DNA of 36,718 bases, from contig JAKPSH010000082.1 of NCBI GenBank assembly GCA_029555385.1, positions 1-36,718 on the forward strand. Reading direction: 5' to 3'. Below, piece by piece: positions 24,761 to 32,771 of the stretch. This stretch comes from Pseudomonadota bacterium. GTDB lineage: Bacteria > Bdellovibrionota_C > UBA2361 > SZUA-149. Position 1 is the first letter of the stretch, and each line of letters begins with the position of its first letter. A program made the translations under genes and the position numbers. The notes beneath the pieces are model-generated. The model saw only the letters and a list, made by a program, of their open reading frames with translations, was not told the DNA's origin and did no database searches.

Positions 24761-25969
24761 ATGACGACAAGTGTTCGCTTCGGTCCTCTGGAAGTTCAGC
24801 AGTTGTTGGAAATTCAGGACGGACCTTGCGTTTCTATCTATCTGCCCCTCGAACGACTCACCGCAAAAACCCGGCAGAACGAAATAAAGTTAAAAAACAT
24901 GCTGCGTGAAGCAGAAAATGAGGCAGGCCAACTCTTCCCGCACGCGTTCGATGCCGCACCGATGCTCGCACCGGCGCGAAAACTGCTTAAAGATGCGGAG
25001 TTCTGGCGGGCACATTCGGATTGTCTTGCGCTTTTTATTTCGGGAAAAGGGATGCGGACGTTCCGTCTGCCGGAGATCGAAGTGGAATTTCTTTTTGTCG
25101 GCGATAAATTTCATATCAAGCCGTTATTGTCGCTTGTCGCCGAAGACTCGTCCTTTTATCTGCTCGCCGTAAGCCAGAAAGAAGTACGTTTTTTTGCCGG
25201 CTCCCGGCAAGAAATTGAACAGCGCAGCCTGCCCAAAGTTCCCGGCAGTGTTGACGAGATTCTGACAATGTACGAAAGCCGAAAGCAGCTTCAGGTCCAT
25301 TCCGGAGCCTCCGGGCCCGGCGGACTGCGCAGCGGCGTGTTTCACGGTCACGGCGGCGCAAACGACGCTGATGAACACAAAGCGCGGCTGAAGGAGTTTT
25401 TTCAGCAGATTGACCAGGCGGTGAGCAAGCTTGCCGGCGCAGCGAAAGCACCGCTGATTTTTGCGGGAGTCGAGTATTTGTTTCCGCTCTACAGGTCCGT
25501 TAATTCGTATGCCGGATTATGTGAGGAAATTATCTCCGGCAACCCCGAGCATCTTAGCGCAGAAACGCTGCATAAGATGGCCTGGAGAATTATCGAGCAG
25601 CGCATTGCCGCAGAGCGCCAAAAAGCTGCTGAGCGGTTCCAGAACCTGCTGTTCCGCAAAGAAGCCTCGACCGACATAAGAGAGATCCTGCCTTCCGCAA
25701 AAGCGGGAAGGGTCGATACGCTCTTTGTCCCGGTCGGACACTGCCGCTGGGGCAGATTCCGCGCAGAAAGCGCACAGGTCGAACTGCACCGCGAAAAGCG
25801 AACCGGAGACCCCGACCTGCTCGACCTTGCCGCACTTTATACTTTCAGCCACGGCGGCAAAGTTTACGCGTTCATGCCCGAGACTCTGGGGACGCCTTTT
25901 CCGGTAGGGGCGATCTTCCGCTATCCGCAGCCCGGTACCAAGGAGCTGCGGCGCCGTGTTAATGAATAA
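24761..25969 (+). CDS. Bacterial archaeo-eukaryotic release factor (baeRF)-like protein
   Basis: 402 residues from the ATG at 24761, with GGAGG about 10 nt upstream. The protein looks like a member of the bacterial eRF1/Pelota-like families: an N-terminal domain with DGPCVSIYLPLERLTAK, then a domain around FRLPEIEVEFLFVGDKFHIKPLLSLV, a YESRKQLQ/HSG linker, VFHGHG and AAKAPLIFAGVEYLFPLYR, followed by WGRFRAES and a C-terminal HGGKVYAFMPE and AIFRYP. Such proteins are proposed to act on stalled or hibernating ribosomes; experimental knowledge is limited. It most resembles the family numbered 3 in that scheme, but the number is not certain. It stands alone after the SDR gene with a hairpin just downstream. 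Confidence 0.85.
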   Translation: MTTSVRFGPLEVQQLLEIQDGPCVSIYLPLERLTAKTRQNEIKLKNMLREAENEAGQLFPHAFDAAPMLAPARKLLKDAEFWRAHSDCLALFISGKGMRTFRLPEIEVEFLFVGDKFHIKPLLSLVAEDSSFYLLAVSQKEVRFFAGSRQEIEQRSLPKVPGSVDEILTMYESRKQLQVHSGASGPGGLRSGVFHGHGGANDADEHKARLKEFFQQIDQAVSKLAGAAKAPLIFAGVEYLFPLYRSVNSYAGLCEEIISGNPEHLSAETLHKMAWRIIEQRIAAERQKAAERFQNLLFRKEASTDIREILPSAKAGRVDTLFVPVGHCRWGRFRAESAQVELHREKRTGDPDLLDLAALYTFSHGGKVYAFMPETLGTPFPVGAIFRYPQPGTKELRRRVNE

Positions 25970-25974
25970 CCGGA

Positions 25975-26008
25975 GCGCCGTACCATGAAAAACCCTAATG
26001 TACGGCGC
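25975..26008. terminator. Hairpin 5 bp after baeRF gene, probable transcription end
   Basis: GCGCCGTAC (25975-25983) and GTACGGCGC (26000-26008) form a perfect 9-bp stem with a 16-nt loop. No T tract follows, so termination may be Rho-assisted or the stem may serve mRNA stability. Confidence 0.5.
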
Positions 26009-26046
26009 AGTGATACAAAATGTTCGCACCAGGATGGCGCCTAAAC

Positions 26047-26074
26047 TTGCAAACATGGAAAAGCACGGTATAAT
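26047..26074 (+). promoter_or_regulatory. Strong sigma-70 promoter for a structured RNA
   Basis: TTGCAA (26047-26052) and a perfect TATAAT (26069-26074) are separated by 16 nt. Transcription would start near 26081 and run into the terminator at 26143-26201. No coding start with a ribosome binding site lies between them. Confidence 0.7.
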
Positions 26075-26080
26075 GCACGG

Positions 26081-26201
26081 GAATTTAAAATAAGAGGACT
26101 GAGCGAGTCGATAGGTTTTGCTGCTCCGTGGCAAAGAGAGAGGGGCCCTTCGTCCGCACGTTGAGTTATGTCTAACAGTGCGAACGCAGGGCCCTTTTTT
26201 T
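26081..26201 (+). ncRNA. Candidate ~120-nt small RNA or attenuated leader
   Basis: A consensus promoter is followed by about 60 nt of non-coding sequence and then an intrinsic terminator, a layout that yields either a free small RNA or a 5' leader that can be prematurely stopped. The 5' part contains GAGCGAGTCGATAGG and GCTGCTCCG and could form small internal stems. It does not match 6S, SRP RNA, tmRNA or RNase P as far as I can see. The Cys-rich ORF at 26310 lies downstream of it. Confidence 0.45.
26143..26201 (+). terminator. Strong intrinsic terminator
   Basis: GGGCCC (26143-26148) pairs with GGGCCC (26189-26194). An inner stem pairs GCAC/GTGC and GTT/AAC around a loop, and seven T residues (26195-26201) follow directly. 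This is the best terminator in the window. Confidence 0.85.
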
Positions 26202-26306
26202 CTGGCGCTGTATTGGAATGACAGCGCTCTCGGAAAGTGACTGCTGCTGCCGGAGCTTTCTAAGGGCCGGCTTTTGGCGGCAGCCCAGAGAACCATGGGA
26301 GGTTCT
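26202..26306 (+). promoter_or_regulatory. Hairpin-rich leader of the Cys-rich ORF
   Basis: Two further stems lie between the terminator and the small ORF: GCGCTGT/ACAGCGC (26205-26211, 26221-26227) and GCTGCCG/CGGCAGC (26246-26252, 26278-26284). The second ends 12 nt before the GGGAGG ribosome binding site at 26297-26302. A structured 5' region suggests post-initiation control of the ORF. No separate promoter is evident. Confidence 0.45.
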
Positions 26307-26309
26307 ATG

Positions 26310-26543
26310 ATGGATGTCGGTATCTGCGGATGCAATGGGACCGCTTGTGCGGTCTGCACCCCCGCCACCCCCGAGCAGGCGTGGGACACGCTGGTCAGGA
26401 ACGGGTATCCCCCGAACTGCGTGCATGTTCTCGCCTGGCTGAAAAATGCGGCGGCGGCGGGTCTCGAGAGGATGCTTGCGTTGTTCCGGAACTACCTGGA
26501 GCAGTTGCGCGAGCTGAAGCGGGAGCTGGCGGCAGCCAATTGA
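26310..26543 (+). CDS. Small Cys-rich protein with amphipathic C-terminal helix, unknown
   Basis: 77 residues. GGGAGG lies 7 nt before the ATG at 26310 (an ATG at 26307 is 4 nt away). The N terminus has four Cys in a CxC...CxxC pattern (Cys6, Cys8, Cys13, Cys16), and a fifth at Cys37, compatible with metal or Fe-S binding. The C-terminal half (about 48-77) is a Leu-heptad-like helix (LERMLALFRNYLEQLRELKR) that may form a coiled coil. Codon choice (CCC, CTG, GCG, AGG) is GC-richer than in flanking genes, suggesting transfer or a special origin. I do not recognise the family. It stands alone between the terminator described above and a repeat region. Confidence 0.6.
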   Translation: MDVGICGCNGTACAVCTPATPEQAWDTLVRNGYPPNCVHVLAWLKNAAAAGLERMLALFRNYLEQLRELKRELAAAN

Positions 26544-26639
26544 GCGGTCCCTGAGTGCCGCGTACCGAAGGAGGTTGAGCGAGCTAGTCAAGGAAGACGA
26601 AAGACGTGAGTAAAGCGCGTGTTCGTCGACAGAAACAGA

Positions 26640-26674
26640 GAAGGGGCTTTCGAGGCTCGCTCAGCCTCCCCTTC
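26640..26674. repeat. Hairpin after Cys-rich ORF
   Basis: GAAGGGG (26640-26646) pairs with CCCCTTC (26668-26674), and an inner AGGCT (26653-26657) pairs with AGCCT (26663-26667). The 3' arm is contiguous apart from the 6-nt bulge on the 5' side. It may end the transcript of the small ORF, although no T run follows. Confidence 0.6.
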
Positions 26675-26839
26675 TTCAGCACCCGGCACAACCCTTTGCC
26701 TCCCCCTTCGCTGTCGCCCGTCCAGTGGTCCAGACCAATGGCTGCGAACCGGCGCGCAGGCGATGATGCGCAGCGGTCATCTTTTCTCCTCATCCCGAGC
26801 GCTTAGGTTTAGCGCAATGGCATTGTCTGTATTTTAACC

Positions 26840-27096
26840 GTCATCCCGAGCCTACCCGTTGTTCCTCAAGGCAGCAGTTGCCGCGCGAGGGATCTCAAAG
26901 TTCCCCGGTGCGGGGTCAATCCTGGGTGGAGACGCAATTGCTGGCACAGCAGCGATAAAAATCACTTAATTATTAATTTTGCCTGGCTCTGCCTTCGTAT
27001 TCGTCCCCAGCGGAGGCAGACCTTGCTCTGTGCAGGCATGAGATCCCTCGCGCCATGCCCCCTGCCTTTCGCCGCAACCGGCGGGCTCGGGATGAC
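26840..27096. repeat. 257-bp nested inverted repeat (GTCATCCCGAGC type)
   Basis: Outer arms GTCATCCCGAGCC (26840-26852) and GGCTCGGGATGAC (27084-27096) match perfectly over 13 bp. Inner arms GCGCGAGGGATCTCA (26883-26897) and TGAGATCCCTCGCGC (27039-27053) match perfectly over 15 bp. Ends of this sequence type (GTCATCCCGAGC...GAGGGATCTC) recur between genes in many unrelated bacterial genomes. The core has no ORF and is AT-rich around 26965-26985. Confidence 0.8.
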
Positions 27097-27121
27097 CTAA
27101 AAAAAGCAGCGTGTCAGCAAG

Positions 27122-28939
27122 TCACCTGATGTCTGCGGCAATATACCGTTCGTTCTCAAAGACCTTGACGAGCAAAACGTCATCCCAAAACATTGGGTGT
27201 GCGGCGCTGATATCGCGCTTATCAAACACCACGCTGGCTACGCCGGCTTCTCGCAGGCGCCTGATATACTCCGGCGCCGGGAGCGTCCGCCCAAGCCGGA
27301 TGAGGTTCCAAGCTGCCGCCGGTTCAAACCCGGAATAGCCGTTTACCATCGGACGGCGGAAGTAAAGGCACATTGCGGCCCGGCGCGCGTTTTCCAGCGA
27401 ACCGCGCAGCCGCTCTTCGAAGCTTGCCGGGTCGACATTGAGCGACGGCCAGAAAAGGACTGCCCGGCCCTCAAGTGCAGAAACAGACAGGGCCGAAATC
27501 AACTTATTCTCCTCCGCAGAAAAATAAGCAGCATCGAGCGGAAGCGGACGGTTTATCTGCTCTGCAAAAATAAGCAGCAAAAGCAAGCCGCAAAGAGCAA
27601 TCCGAACTATTCGCGAGCCGAACGAATCCCCAAACCGGCGCAGCAAGCGTTCTCCTTCGGCAATAACCAGACTGCTCAGCACCGCCGCGGCAAAAAGCAT
27701 GAGCAAGCTCCAGCGTGCGGGCACACGCAGCGCCCCAAACACGGGACAGTACTTGAGCATAAAATAATAAGGCAGCCGCACTCCTGTGGGCTCATTCCCA
27801 TGCACCAGCTCAGGCCCCAGCGCAAACACAAAAGAAAGAATAAGAAGCAGACTCATATCGCGCATAATGCGCTGCCGCATGCCGCCCGGCACTGCGCACC
27901 CGCAGATTCGCCGCAAAATTGAACGAACCAGGGCAAAGCAAAACCAGCTCAGCCCAGCCAGAGACAAAACAAGCGGCGCAAAACCGGGATACAAATGTTT
28001 TTCCCATGCAGCATCACGGCTCCGGTTCTTCTCCAATAATCCATGCAGCGAGCCAAGAAAATTGTTTTGATTGACAGCGAAAAAACTGCGCACCTCGGCT
28101 GAATAAACAATGTTTTCTGCCGCTTCCCGCACCGCAGCGTGGTGTTGATGCGCTGCGTATTGCGGATAAACAAGCGCTCCGGCACAAACAAGCGCTGCGG
28201 CAAAAATAACGGCCGCACCGCTAGGGCGCATGCGAAGCATTCGCAGGACAGCGGGAACTGCGCCGTTAAGCAAAAACACCAAACCGGCGCCAGTCAGCAG
28301 AAAAATCCCCCAGTGAATGCTCGATGCAAGCTGAAGCACAAAGCACGCCAAGCATACCGCAAGCGCACACAGCTCCTTGCGCTCGATAAAACGGTAAAGA
28401 AAAAGAAAGCACAGCGGCGTCCACCAGCAGGTAAGGAGCTGGAGATGAGACAAATATCCGGTGACAACCGGGGCAAAGCCAAAAACCATGCTTCCAGCAA
28501 ATGCGGCAAAGCAACTGCCGGTTGCGGCGCTGGCAAATAAATAAAAGCATAACGCATTCAGCGCAAGCGAACTCAGCAGCAGCAAGTTGTACGAAAGCAC
28601 GGGATTTTCGCTAAGCACATGAAACGCTCCGAAAAGCGGCTGATTTCCCGCCATCCATTCGGTCAGTCCCATCGATAAACGCGCCGGATAAAACATCATG
28701 CCGTCAAGAAACGGCACCGGCTTGATGCCGTCTCCGGTCCAGTAAAGGTAAAGGTAATGATGAATATAAGTGTTCAGCCAGGAATCAAGCGGGGCATAGA
28801 AATGATTTGCTGCTCTTACGATTAAAGGCCAGGTAACGGCGGCGGCAAGCAGAACATGCAGCACAAATACTCCCGCGGCACGAAAGAAACCGGATTTGTC
28901 GTGCGCACTTGGCGCCTGGTGCAAGTTGTGGGCTCTCAT
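27122..28939 (-). CDS. Polytopic membrane protein, GT-C-like
   Basis: 605 residues with about twelve hydrophobic segments. The first large loop has an acidic pattern after helix 1 (NHFYAPLDSWLNTYIHHY), and the C-terminal 130 residues are soluble (LFWPSLNVDPASFEERLRGS, GVASVVFDKRDI). This layout, a polytopic N-terminal part with an acidic first loop and a soluble C-terminal domain, fits GT-C glycosyltransferases using lipid-linked sugars, although the exact family is not clear. It overlaps the preceding gene by 4 nt (ATGA) and is the last gene of the lipid A/core operon, so it probably adds a sugar or other group to the core or another envelope glycan. Function is inferred from shape and context. 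Confidence 0.75.
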   Translation of the reverse strand: MRAHNLHQAPSAHDKSGFFRAAGVFVLHVLLAAAVTWPLIVRAANHFYAPLDSWLNTYIHHYLYLYWTGDGIKPVPFLDGMMFYPARLSMGLTEWMAGNQPLFGAFHVLSENPVLSYNLLLLSSLALNALCFYLFASAATGSCFAAFAGSMVFGFAPVVTGYLSHLQLLTCWWTPLCFLFLYRFIERKELCALAVCLACFVLQLASSIHWGIFLLTGAGLVFLLNGAVPAVLRMLRMRPSGAAVIFAAALVCAGALVYPQYAAHQHHAAVREAAENIVYSAEVRSFFAVNQNNFLGSLHGLLEKNRSRDAAWEKHLYPGFAPLVLSLAGLSWFCFALVRSILRRICGCAVPGGMRQRIMRDMSLLLILSFVFALGPELVHGNEPTGVRLPYYFMLKYCPVFGALRVPARWSLLMLFAAAVLSSLVIAEGERLLRRFGDSFGSRIVRIALCGLLLLLIFAEQINRPLPLDAAYFSAEENKLISALSVSALEGRAVLFWPSLNVDPASFEERLRGSLENARRAAMCLYFRRPMVNGYSGFEPAAAWNLIRLGRTLPAPEYIRRLREAGVASVVFDKRDISAAHPMFWDDVLLVKVFENERYIAADIR

Positions 28940-30495
28940 CTTCTTTGCACCACAGCTAAGACAACACCATCCCGCCGCACTTCATACACAACCGGCCAAT
29001 CAAGAGCCAAGTGATCGTTGTCACGCGTGGTGCTTAGGTAATAATCCGCCCGCTCTTTGTCGTAAACATATTCAACCTGAGCGCCGCTTTGCCGGAGCGG
29101 GTAAACGGTGGAAAACCAATGCTGACTGCTTGCTGCGCGATACCGCTTATCTGCCTGCTCTTTGGCAAGCCAAAGCACCGCTTCCTTAAAGGATGTCCCC
29201 CAATATTCAGTTTCAAATCTTCCGTGCGCACCAGCCAGGCCGCCGATTAAATCATTGAAATAAACATACTGATAAGGATAGAGACGCCACGCATAAGCTG
29301 CTATCCGCAAATAAAAAATGGAAAGAAGTATCACCAAAACCCGCATTGCCGTGCGCTTTGTGCCGAAGCGTTCGAACAGCACTGAGATTTCGCGCCCGGC
29401 AAGCGCAGCAAGCGGCATGTAAACAAAAAGCAAGTGCCTGAAACCGTCATAAAGCACAGCAGCAGATACCGAAGCCCAGATCAGTGGAAATAACCAGGCA
29501 AAATGCAGGAGGACTGTGGCCGGAGTAAAAGCCGACGGGGCAGTGCGCAGGCGAATGGCAGCGTGAATAAAACGAATTAGCGACACGAAAATAAGCAGTA
29601 AGAATAAAACAGGCGTACCAATCAGCAGCCAAGTCAACGCATAAGACCAAGGCACATCAACGGCAAAAATGCGCTCACCCCAAAAGAGCACTTTGCCGTT
29701 CCAGCGAAAGTGCCCTGATTCAAGCAGCATCGCCAGCGGCCGCCCCAGCGGACTTGCGTGCGCCCAAGGCCAAAACAAGACCATCAGCAGATAGCTTCCA
29801 GCGCAAACCAATGCCGCTTTAAGGAGCAGCACGGCGATTTCTGAAGAATTCAACCGCACCTTATGCAGCACGAGGCACGCGCAAATTCCGAGCAACAAAT
29901 ATAACCAGACGACCATCCCGCCCACACGAATACTAAGCAACACCCCGCTCGCAGCCGCAAGATGCAGTACGTCCTTCCACGGCGGACGGGGCAGCGTTTT
30001 CATAAATCTGATCAGCGCCGCCAGCGCCCAGCCGTAGGCCGCCGCAAAAGGCACGTCTTTCAAGTTGTTGAACGATTCGCCGGAGTAGCGGCACGTAAGA
30101 CAAAGCGTCAGTGCGGCAAAAAACATCGCCCGGCGATCGCCGAACGCTTCCCAAGCCAGCAGTCCGGCACAGAGGATGCCCAGCACGCCGATTAGTCCGC
30201 CGTAAAGATGCAGGGCTTCAAACTCGCCGGAAAGGGGCAAATGTGTTCTGGCGAACGAACCGCCCAGACTGATCAACGCCCCATAGAGGACCAAATTATC
30301 TTCTTGAAGAAAGCTGCGGTCTGACCCGAGCGATAAAAAGTATTTGCGCACTGCGTCGCCGTAGCGTGCCAGGGCATACTCGTCAAAGGCGACCCCGTAA
30401 TCATCATATGTGCTCAGAACAAGAGCACAGGCAACGGCAATAAGCATCACAGTTGCTGCCGCCCAGCGGCCTTCCCCTGGGAACTTTCGCACCAT
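28936..30495 (-). CDS. GT-C / ArnT-PMT-like membrane glycosyltransferase
   Basis: 519 residues with ten or more membrane segments. The first periplasmic loop begins with an acidic motif soon after helix 1 (YGVAFDEYALARYGDAV), as the catalytic DE/DD of PMT- and ArnT-like enzymes does, and a second motif FNNLKDVPFAAAYGWALAAL fits their conserved KD-P element. A soluble tail from about 420 (FETEYWGTSFKEAVLWLAKEQ) follows the last helix. Such enzymes move a sugar from a polyprenyl-phosphate carrier to lipid A, core or protein in the periplasm. It overlaps the next gene by 4 nt and follows the GT2 gene by 14 bp. Donor and acceptor are unknown. Confidence 0.8.
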   Translation of the reverse strand: MVRKFPGEGRWAAATVMLIAVACALVLSTYDDYGVAFDEYALARYGDAVRKYFLSLGSDRSFLQEDNLVLYGALISLGGSFARTHLPLSGEFEALHLYGGLIGVLGILCAGLLAWEAFGDRRAMFFAALTLCLTCRYSGESFNNLKDVPFAAAYGWALAALIRFMKTLPRPPWKDVLHLAAASGVLLSIRVGGMVVWLYLLLGICACLVLHKVRLNSSEIAVLLLKAALVCAGSYLLMVLFWPWAHASPLGRPLAMLLESGHFRWNGKVLFWGERIFAVDVPWSYALTWLLIGTPVLFLLLIFVSLIRFIHAAIRLRTAPSAFTPATVLLHFAWLFPLIWASVSAAVLYDGFRHLLFVYMPLAALAGREISVLFERFGTKRTAMRVLVILLSIFYLRIAAYAWRLYPYQYVYFNDLIGGLAGAHGRFETEYWGTSFKEAVLWLAKEQADKRYRAASSQHWFSTVYPLRQSGAQVEYVYDKERADYYLSTTRDNDHLALDWPVVYEVRRDGVVLAVVQRR

Positions 30496-30509
30496 GATGC
30501 GGCGCAGCT

Positions 30510-31454
30510 TCAGCGGTTAACCAAGACGTAGTTTTTCCGCCGGAACAACTGCTCTCCGCCGTGCAGATGCTTTTCGACCCAGGTAATCGCCTTATCTTTG
30601 AGGGTCTCATGTTTAAAACTCGAGCTATGAAACCATCTCTTGGGCTGCACGGCGAGCCTATCCGCCCAGTTCATCCGTGAGATCATCCCCGCCATCACCG
30701 CCGGGTGGGTATCGCGATATACAGGGAGTTTGCTCAGGTCGCCGTAACTGAACTCCGCCGGAGCCTGACGAAAAGCTTCTTCCGCTGACTTTGCCCCGCG
30801 ATGGAGCAAGAACAATGCTTTGTTTTTTTTCTGCATCAGCTGGGGCGGGCGGACCCAGCCATAGTGAAATACTTCAGCATCAACCACAGCAGCACGCAGC
30901 TTGCGCGTGCCGTCTTTCTGCCACGGATGCTCATACCGGTCATAGTAGCGGAAAGACTGCGCACTGTGCCACGAATGAATCTGCGGCACATTGCGCACGA
31001 TACGAATCTCCCGCGAGTACCAGGAATGGCTCTCGATATAGTGCAGATAGTCGCCCCAGAAGTGCTTATAAGAAAAAAGCAGCCCTTCCACCTCCAAATC
31101 ATGGAGCAGCTCCTCAAGACGCGCATGTATTACCGGCAGATATTTCTCATGCACCACCTCATCAGCCTGGAGATAGAAAAGCCAATCACCGGCGCAGGCC
31201 TGCATGGCGATGTCGGTTTGCCGGGCATTAATGGCTCCATGCTGAAAATCCTTTTCATTCCAGACCGTGTCAATGATTTTAACTTTGGGGTCGTTGATTT
31301 CTTCAATCACTTCGCGAGTGCGATCCCCCGCAGACCCCTGCCCCACCGCAACGACAAACTCATCGCAAATCGGCAGAATGCTGCGAATTGACTCAGCCAC
31401 CGGATAATACAGGCTCACTCCATCACGAACGAACGAAAACCCGCTGATTTTCAT
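30510..31454 (-). CDS. GT2-family glycosyltransferase (GT-A fold)
   Basis: 314 residues. The N terminus has a GT-A layout (KISGFSFVRDGVSLYYPVAESIRSIL, CDEFVVAVG), then KIIDTVWNE and GDWLFYLQADEVVHE, where QADE takes the place of the DxD metal site. Later blocks (EIRIVRN, FHYGWVRPPQLMQKKNKAL) are typical of core-modifying GT2 proteins. The enzyme is cytoplasmic or membrane-associated and uses a nucleotide sugar. It overlaps kdtA by 4 nt (ATGA), so it probably adds a residue next to Kdo in the inner core. The acceptor is not proven by sequence. Confidence 0.88.
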   Translation of the reverse strand: MKISGFSFVRDGVSLYYPVAESIRSILPICDEFVVAVGQGSAGDRTREVIEEINDPKVKIIDTVWNEKDFQHGAINARQTDIAMQACAGDWLFYLQADEVVHEKYLPVIHARLEELLHDLEVEGLLFSYKHFWGDYLHYIESHSWYSREIRIVRNVPQIHSWHSAQSFRYYDRYEHPWQKDGTRKLRAAVVDAEVFHYGWVRPPQLMQKKNKALFLLHRGAKSAEEAFRQAPAEFSYGDLSKLPVYRDTHPAVMAGMISRMNWADRLAVQPKRWFHSSSFKHETLKDKAITWVEKHLHGGEQLFRRKNYVLVNR

Positions 31455-32749
31455 ATTTCACTGCCCTCGCTTGCATCATTAAGATAATGCCCTAATACTT
31501 TAATCACCCGGGACGTGGCCCCGATGTTCTCACGCCAAACGCTTTGCGCAGCCTCGCCGCTCTGCCGGCAAAGCTGCTTATCCCGGCAAAGCCGCACGAT
31601 CGTCTGTGCAAGCTGCGGCGCTGCCCTCACCTCAAATCCACCGCCCCGCTCAAGAAGCGCCCCAACCGCATCGCGCACATTGCCGGTATATGGCCCAAAG
31701 ATTACCGGCTTGCCGTAAGCGGCAGGCTCAAGCGGATTATGCCCGCCGATATCGACCAGCGTTGCGCCGACAAAGACAAAAGAAGCCAAAGCATAAGCCT
31801 GCACAAGCTCGCCCAAACTGTCCAGCAGAAGCACCGGCTTCACTTCTGGACGCGGCATGCTCCTCCGGTTGAAGTCGATATTATGCGCAGCAAGCAGCTG
31901 CGCCGTTTCGCCAAAACGTTCAGGATGGCGCGGAGCAATGATCGCCTGCAGTCCGGGCACGGCTGCCTTTGCGGCACAGTATGCTTCAATTACTGCCGCA
32001 TCCTCGCCTTCCCGCACACTGCCCGCAACGAAAACCGGCTTTTCGCGGCTGATGCCGAACGACTCTGCAAGTGAAGCCAGCTCCGCGTCAGCGAGCTCCG
32101 GCACTTTCCGGTCGTACTTGCTCGAACCCACGACCTCGACACATTCTGCGCGCGCGCCAAGTTCAACAAACCGCTCGCGGTCCAGCCCCGTCTGCACCAG
32201 CACCCGCGACACCGAACGCAGAACGGGCGAAATTAGCACGCGCAGTCTCCGGTAACGAGGAAAGCTGTAATCAGAGATTCTGCCGTTGATAATAAGCACG
32301 GGAATCCGGCGCTCATGCAAAGCGAACATCAGATTCGGCCATAGCTCGGTTTCGGAAATTACCACCAGACGCGGGTTTGCCCGAGCAATAGCACGGCGCA
32401 CAAAATAAGGGTGGTCAAACGGAAGAAGACATACTGCCTCAGCCGCTCGCGCGTCTATTGCCCGCGATTTTCCCGTACCGGACGTTGTCGAAATCAATAG
32501 TGGTGTTTGCGGATAAATCTGCTGAAACTGCTCAACAACCGGCAGCATACCGCCCACTTCACCTACTGAGGCGCCGTGGAACCAAACACGCTCGCCCACA
32601 GAGCAATCCACACTCTGCCAAGCAGCACCCCCGAACCTTTCAGCGAGACTGGCGCGCCAGTTCGCGTCGATACAAGCTTTAGCCACAGCAAGCGGCAGCA
32701 GACCTGTCGCTGCCATTGCCGCCGCTGCTCTTGCCAGTATCTCACTCAC
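31451..32749 (-). CDS. waaA: Kdo transferase (lipid A-specific)
   Basis: 432 residues. WaaA (KdtA) transfers one or more Kdo residues from CMP-Kdo to lipid IVA at the inner-membrane face. Key blocks are an N-terminal helix, RASLAERFGG, HGASVGEVGGML with the catalytic Glu, LISTTSGTG, SETELWPNLMF, VVGSSKYDRK, APRHPERF, and GGHNPLEPAAYGKPVIFGPY near the C terminus. It lies 22 bp after msbA and overlaps the GT2 gene by 4 nt. The number of Kdo residues added cannot be read from the sequence. Confidence 0.96.
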   Translation of the reverse strand: MSEILARAAAAMAATGLLPLAVAKACIDANWRASLAERFGGAAWQSVDCSVGERVWFHGASVGEVGGMLPVVEQFQQIYPQTPLLISTTSGTGKSRAIDARAAEAVCLLPFDHPYFVRRAIARANPRLVVISETELWPNLMFALHERRIPVLIINGRISDYSFPRYRRLRVLISPVLRSVSRVLVQTGLDRERFVELGARAECVEVVGSSKYDRKVPELADAELASLAESFGISREKPVFVAGSVREGEDAAVIEAYCAAKAAVPGLQAIIAPRHPERFGETAQLLAAHNIDFNRRSMPRPEVKPVLLLDSLGELVQAYALASFVFVGATLVDIGGHNPLEPAAYGKPVIFGPYTGNVRDAVGALLERGGGFEVRAAPQLAQTIVRLCRDKQLCRQSGEAAQSVWRENIGATSRVIKVLGHYLNDASEGSEI

Positions 32750-32771
32750 GAGCCTTATCTCTCCGTACTGC

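Larger units (their letters stand above)
26544..27121. other. Intergenic region dominated by repeats
   Basis: 578 bp between the Cys-rich ORF and the membrane-protein gene. It holds a hairpin at 26640-26674 and a 257-bp nested inverted repeat at 26840-27096, with a partial extra copy of its end (CATCCCGAGCG) at 26793-26803. The frames here have no convincing ribosome binding site or family; a GTG-initiated 66-codon frame at 26606 is probably spurious. Confidence 0.6.

Noticed and set aside
25517..26389. 290-codon minus-strand frame opposite baeRF and the small-RNA region
   Set aside because: It crosses a strong promoter and terminator on the other strand, lacks an RBS, and its Cys/Arg-rich product looks like an antisense shadow.
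26099..26590. GAGCGAG-containing similarity between 26100 and 26575 as direct repeats of a mobile cassette
   Set aside because: Only about seven bases match exactly; this is too short to be significant without further copies.
26606..26806. GTG-initiated 66-codon basic ORF
   Set aside because: No ribosome binding site at a proper distance, it spans a strong hairpin, and the tail is Pro/Ser-rich with no domain.
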